From assembly GCA_938001865.1 (NCBI GenBank), contig CALLAW010000040.1, positions 35,450 through 99,449 of the forward strand: a stretch of 64,000 nt of DNA, in the 5' to 3' direction. Source of the stretch: an uncultured Saprospiraceae bacterium (GTDB taxonomy: Bacteria > Bacteroidota > Bacteroidia > Chitinophagales > Saprospiraceae). A program made the position numbers and the translations under genes. Shown piece by piece: positions 62,226-64,000 of this stretch. How positions within the stretch are numbered: the stretch's first letter is position 1; the number at the start of each line of letters is the position of its first letter. The notes below the pieces were generated by a model, which was given only the letters and a program-made list of their open reading frames with translations, was not told where the DNA came from and made no database searches.

Positions 62226-63104
62226 ATGATCAATAATTATCTGTCACTCGTCAAGTTTAGTCATACGATCTTTGCACTACCATTTGCATTGATCGGCTAC
62301 TTCATTGGCATCGTTCACCTAGGTGATGGTGTAGATTGGAGGCTCTTCTTATTAGTACTTCTCTGTATGATCTTTGCTCGGAGTGCAGCAATGGGCTTCA
62401 ATAGGTATCTTGATAGAGACATTGATCAATTGAATGATCGGACGGCGGTGAGAGAGATTCCCGCTGGAGTGATCAGTCCTCAGAATGCTCTCGCCTTTGT
62501 GATTGGTTGTTGTATTGCCTTTGTGATTACGACATACTATATCAACTCACTCTGCTTCTACTTGAGTCCAATTGCCTTGCTAGTCATCTTGGGGTACTCG
62601 TATACTAAGCGATTTACATCTCTCTGTCATATCGTCCTTGGGCTCGGGTTGGCATTAGCACCGATTGGTGCATACATGGCAGTCACGAGCCAGATTCATC
62701 CAGCAATACTCGCTTATGGTGTTGCGGTGTTTACTTGGGTAGCTGGCTTTGATATTTTGTATGCAATGCAAGATGATACCTTTGACCGCGATCACAACCT
62801 CAATTCCATACCTGCTAACCTTGGTCGTGATAAGGCGATGGTCATCTCCATTAGTCTGCATGTAGTGACTGGAATTGCATTAATTGTTGCTGGATACCTG
62901 CTCCATAGTGCTGGGATCAAGGCTCATCTCATACATTGGGTAGCAGTTGCGATCTTCTTAGTCTTGTTGGTCTATCAACATCGGATCGTTACAACTACCG
63001 ATCTGTCAAGGATCAACAAAGCTTTCTTTACTACGAATGGTGTAGCAAGTGTAGTGTTTGGAGTCTTAGTTATCCTTGATCTCTACCTTCCCAGTATGTT
63101 TTAA
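62226..63104 (+). CDS. UbiA-family prenyltransferase, probably MqnP-type
   Basis: 292 residues from the ATG at 62226; a GTG at 62208 lies inside the -7 element and is unlikely. Membrane protein with about eight helices. The two Asp-rich prenyl-diphosphate motifs are NRYLDRDIDQLNDRT and DDTFDRDHNLNSIP, and YAMQDDTFDRD matches the 4-hydroxybenzoate/futalosine-type UbiA group. With mqnD present, attachment of the menaquinone side chain is the likely role. The 3' end overlaps rdgB by 35 bases, convergent. Confidence 0.88.
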   Translation: MINNYLSLVKFSHTIFALPFALIGYFIGIVHLGDGVDWRLFLLVLLCMIFARSAAMGFNRYLDRDIDQLNDRTAVREIPAGVISPQNALAFVIGCCIAFVITTYYINSLCFYLSPIALLVILGYSYTKRFTSLCHIVLGLGLALAPIGAYMAVTSQIHPAILAYGVAVFTWVAGFDILYAMQDDTFDRDHNLNSIPANLGRDKAMVISISLHVVTGIALIVAGYLLHSAGIKAHLIHWVAVAIFLVLLVYQHRIVTTTDLSRINKAFFTTNGVASVVFGVLVILDLYLPSMF

Positions 63105-63666
63105 ACTGCATAAAGGACTTTGATCGGTGGCTTTCTTTTCGCTTAACGGTATCCCCTAACTCAGCTGTAGTCTGAGTATAACCTTCTGGTATAAAGATGG
63201 GGTCGTAGCCAAATCCTCCTTCTCCATAAGCAGCATCTGCAATCTTACCATACCATTCTCCTTTGAAGAATTTCACTTCACCATTTTCTATCAAGCAGAT
63301 CACTGCGATGAACCTTGCATGCCGATTCGCAACTCCTTCTAGATTGTGTAAGAGTAGGGTAGTATTGTCAAGATCACTTCCATGCATGCTTGCATAGCGG
63401 GCTGAGTAGATACCAGGAGCATGATCTAGTGCAGTGACCTCGATACCACTATCTTCACTCAATACTAGAGGGTTACCTGCGGTATAGAGAGTACTTGCTT
63501 TGATGAAGGCATTCTGATGGAAAGTTGTACCGTCTTCGATGATCTCTGTGGTCCAGTTGATATCTTTTAGTGTCTTGAACTGATAGGTCTCACCGATGAT
63601 GGTCTTCACCTCGTCCACCTTGTGTTGGTTGCCTGTGGCGAAGAGGATTGTGGAGTTATGCATCAT
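63070..63666 (-). CDS. rdgB: RdgB/HAM1 non-canonical purine NTP pyrophosphatase
   Basis: 198 residues. House-cleaning pyrophosphatase for ITP, dITP and XTP. Motifs: ATGNQHKVDEVKTI near the start, SEDSGIEVTAL, PGIYSARYA, GEGGFGYDPIFI and the closing KRKESHRSKSF. A minus-strand TATCTTTA (63694-63701) is a near -7 element. Two Met codons begin the frame. Confidence 0.94.
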   Translation of the reverse strand: MMHNSTILFATGNQHKVDEVKTIIGETYQFKTLKDINWTTEIIEDGTTFHQNAFIKASTLYTAGNPLVLSEDSGIEVTALDHAPGIYSARYASMHGSDLDNTTLLLHNLEGVANRHARFIAVICLIENGEVKFFKGEWYGKIADAAYGEGGFGYDPIFIPEGYTQTTAELGDTVKRKESHRSKSFMQFKTYWEGRDQG

Positions 63667-63752
63667 AATTAATTGAGGTAATTGTAATAAAGGTAAAGAT
63701 AGACGTAGAAGTTATGAAAGCATTTCAGTTATCTTTTTTAATTTAAAGTTCT

Positions 63753-64000
63753 ATGAATAAGCTTTTGTCAACACTCTTTTTTATTTCCATCTCTCAATTG
63801 TCGTTTTCACAGCAAGACCATAATTGGATACTTGGCCTAGATAATAACGGTAACACAGAAGAAGTAGAAGGATTTATTATTGATTTCAATGAAGATAGAA
63901 GATTATATGATTCATTGATCGGAGTACCTTTTTTAAGTCAAAACGCTAGTGTTTCTGATAATGAAGGTCGCCTAATGATATATACAAATGGATGTTTTGT
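63753..64000 (+). CDS. Secreted protein, 5' part only
   Basis: 82 codons are visible and the frame runs out of the window. Signal peptide MNKLLSTLFFISISQLSFSQ with a cleavage site after the SQ. The mature part begins QDHNWILGLDNNGNTEE and contains SDNEGRLMIYTNGC, a pattern seen at the start of large T9SS-exported Saprospiraceae proteins that display a line of text-like repeats. The remainder, including any sorting domain, is not seen. Confidence 0.7.
   Translation, partial: MNKLLSTLFFISISQLSFSQQDHNWILGLDNNGNTEEVEGFIIDFNEDRRLYDSLIGVPFLSQNASVSDNEGRLMIYTNGCF

Noticed and set aside
1..64000. CRISPR array, insertion sequence, prophage or integron
   Set aside because: No evenly spaced direct repeats, transposase, phage structural or integron genes were seen; the only recombinase is the housekeeping Xer protein.

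Overview
The window looks like a chromosomal segment of a free-living Bacteroidota bacterium, most likely from the Saprospirales/Saprospiria part of the phylum (the order is an inference; the phylum is well supported). Evidence seen directly: a SusD-type outer-membrane protein, at least three proteins ending in a type IX secretion (T9SS) sorting domain, SprB-type adhesin repeats, a HU/CCDC81-SPOR protein, the small DUF4295 protein next to rpmB-rpmG-ftsY, an almost complete absence of Shine-Dalgarno sequences, and many copies of the Bacteroidota -7 promoter element TAnnTTTG. I saw no insertion sequence, prophage, CRISPR array or other mobile element.

Layout. 1-6.4 kb: the 3' end of a SusD gene with two secreted companions, then two convergent T9SS cargo genes (an arylsulfotransferase-like protein and a VCBS/ASPIC protein). 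6.4-20.6 kb: the conserved translation/transcription core, xerC, tRNA-Thr, tRNA-Tyr, tRNA-Gly, tuf, tRNA-Trp, secE, nusG, rplK, rplA, rplJ, rplL, rpoB, rpoC, closed by a strong terminator. 20.9-27.5 kb: divergent mnmD and mqnD, a 489-base gene-free stretch holding two related small-RNA-like units, and a 1326-residue T9SS adhesin. 27.5-31.7 kb: a leftward hemL, histidine kinase, response regulator, lipoprotein, DUF2007 run. 31.9-37.3 kb: a HU-SPOR protein, then a leftward cassette of coiled-coil protein, WbqC-like protein, dynamin-family GTPase and FkbM methyltransferase. 37.4-41.8 kb: a LEA-like protein with a calcium-loop-like tail, an ECF sigma factor coupled to a membrane protein with a beta-barrel-like end, a lipoprotein and a small membrane protein. 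42.2-47.1 kb: tRNA-Arg, rpmB, rpmG, DUF4295, ftsY, etfBA and a bifunctional-nuclease-domain protein. 47.2-64 kb: mixed housekeeping genes (deoxynucleoside kinase, ABC ATPase, aspartate kinase, photolyase, YihY, thioesterase, arginine deiminase, two glycosyltransferases, RibB-type enzyme, PolX, DUF1573, UbiA, RdgB) and the 5' end of a secreted protein.

How the genes work together. The centre is the ribosome/RNA polymerase production line. MqnD and a UbiA prenyltransferase point to menaquinone made by the futalosine route, EtfAB to electron transfer into that pool. Secreted T9SS and SusD proteins fit a polymer-degrading, surface-attached life. Points that most deserve a second look are the tandem paralogous small-RNA units at 22.6-22.9 kb, the nested inverted repeat around a promoter at 50.15 kb, the dynamin cassette, a RibB protein whose RibA half lacks its zinc ligands, a PolX whose polymerase Asp pair has become Glu, and a series of promoters placed so close to start codons that leaderless mRNAs are predicted.
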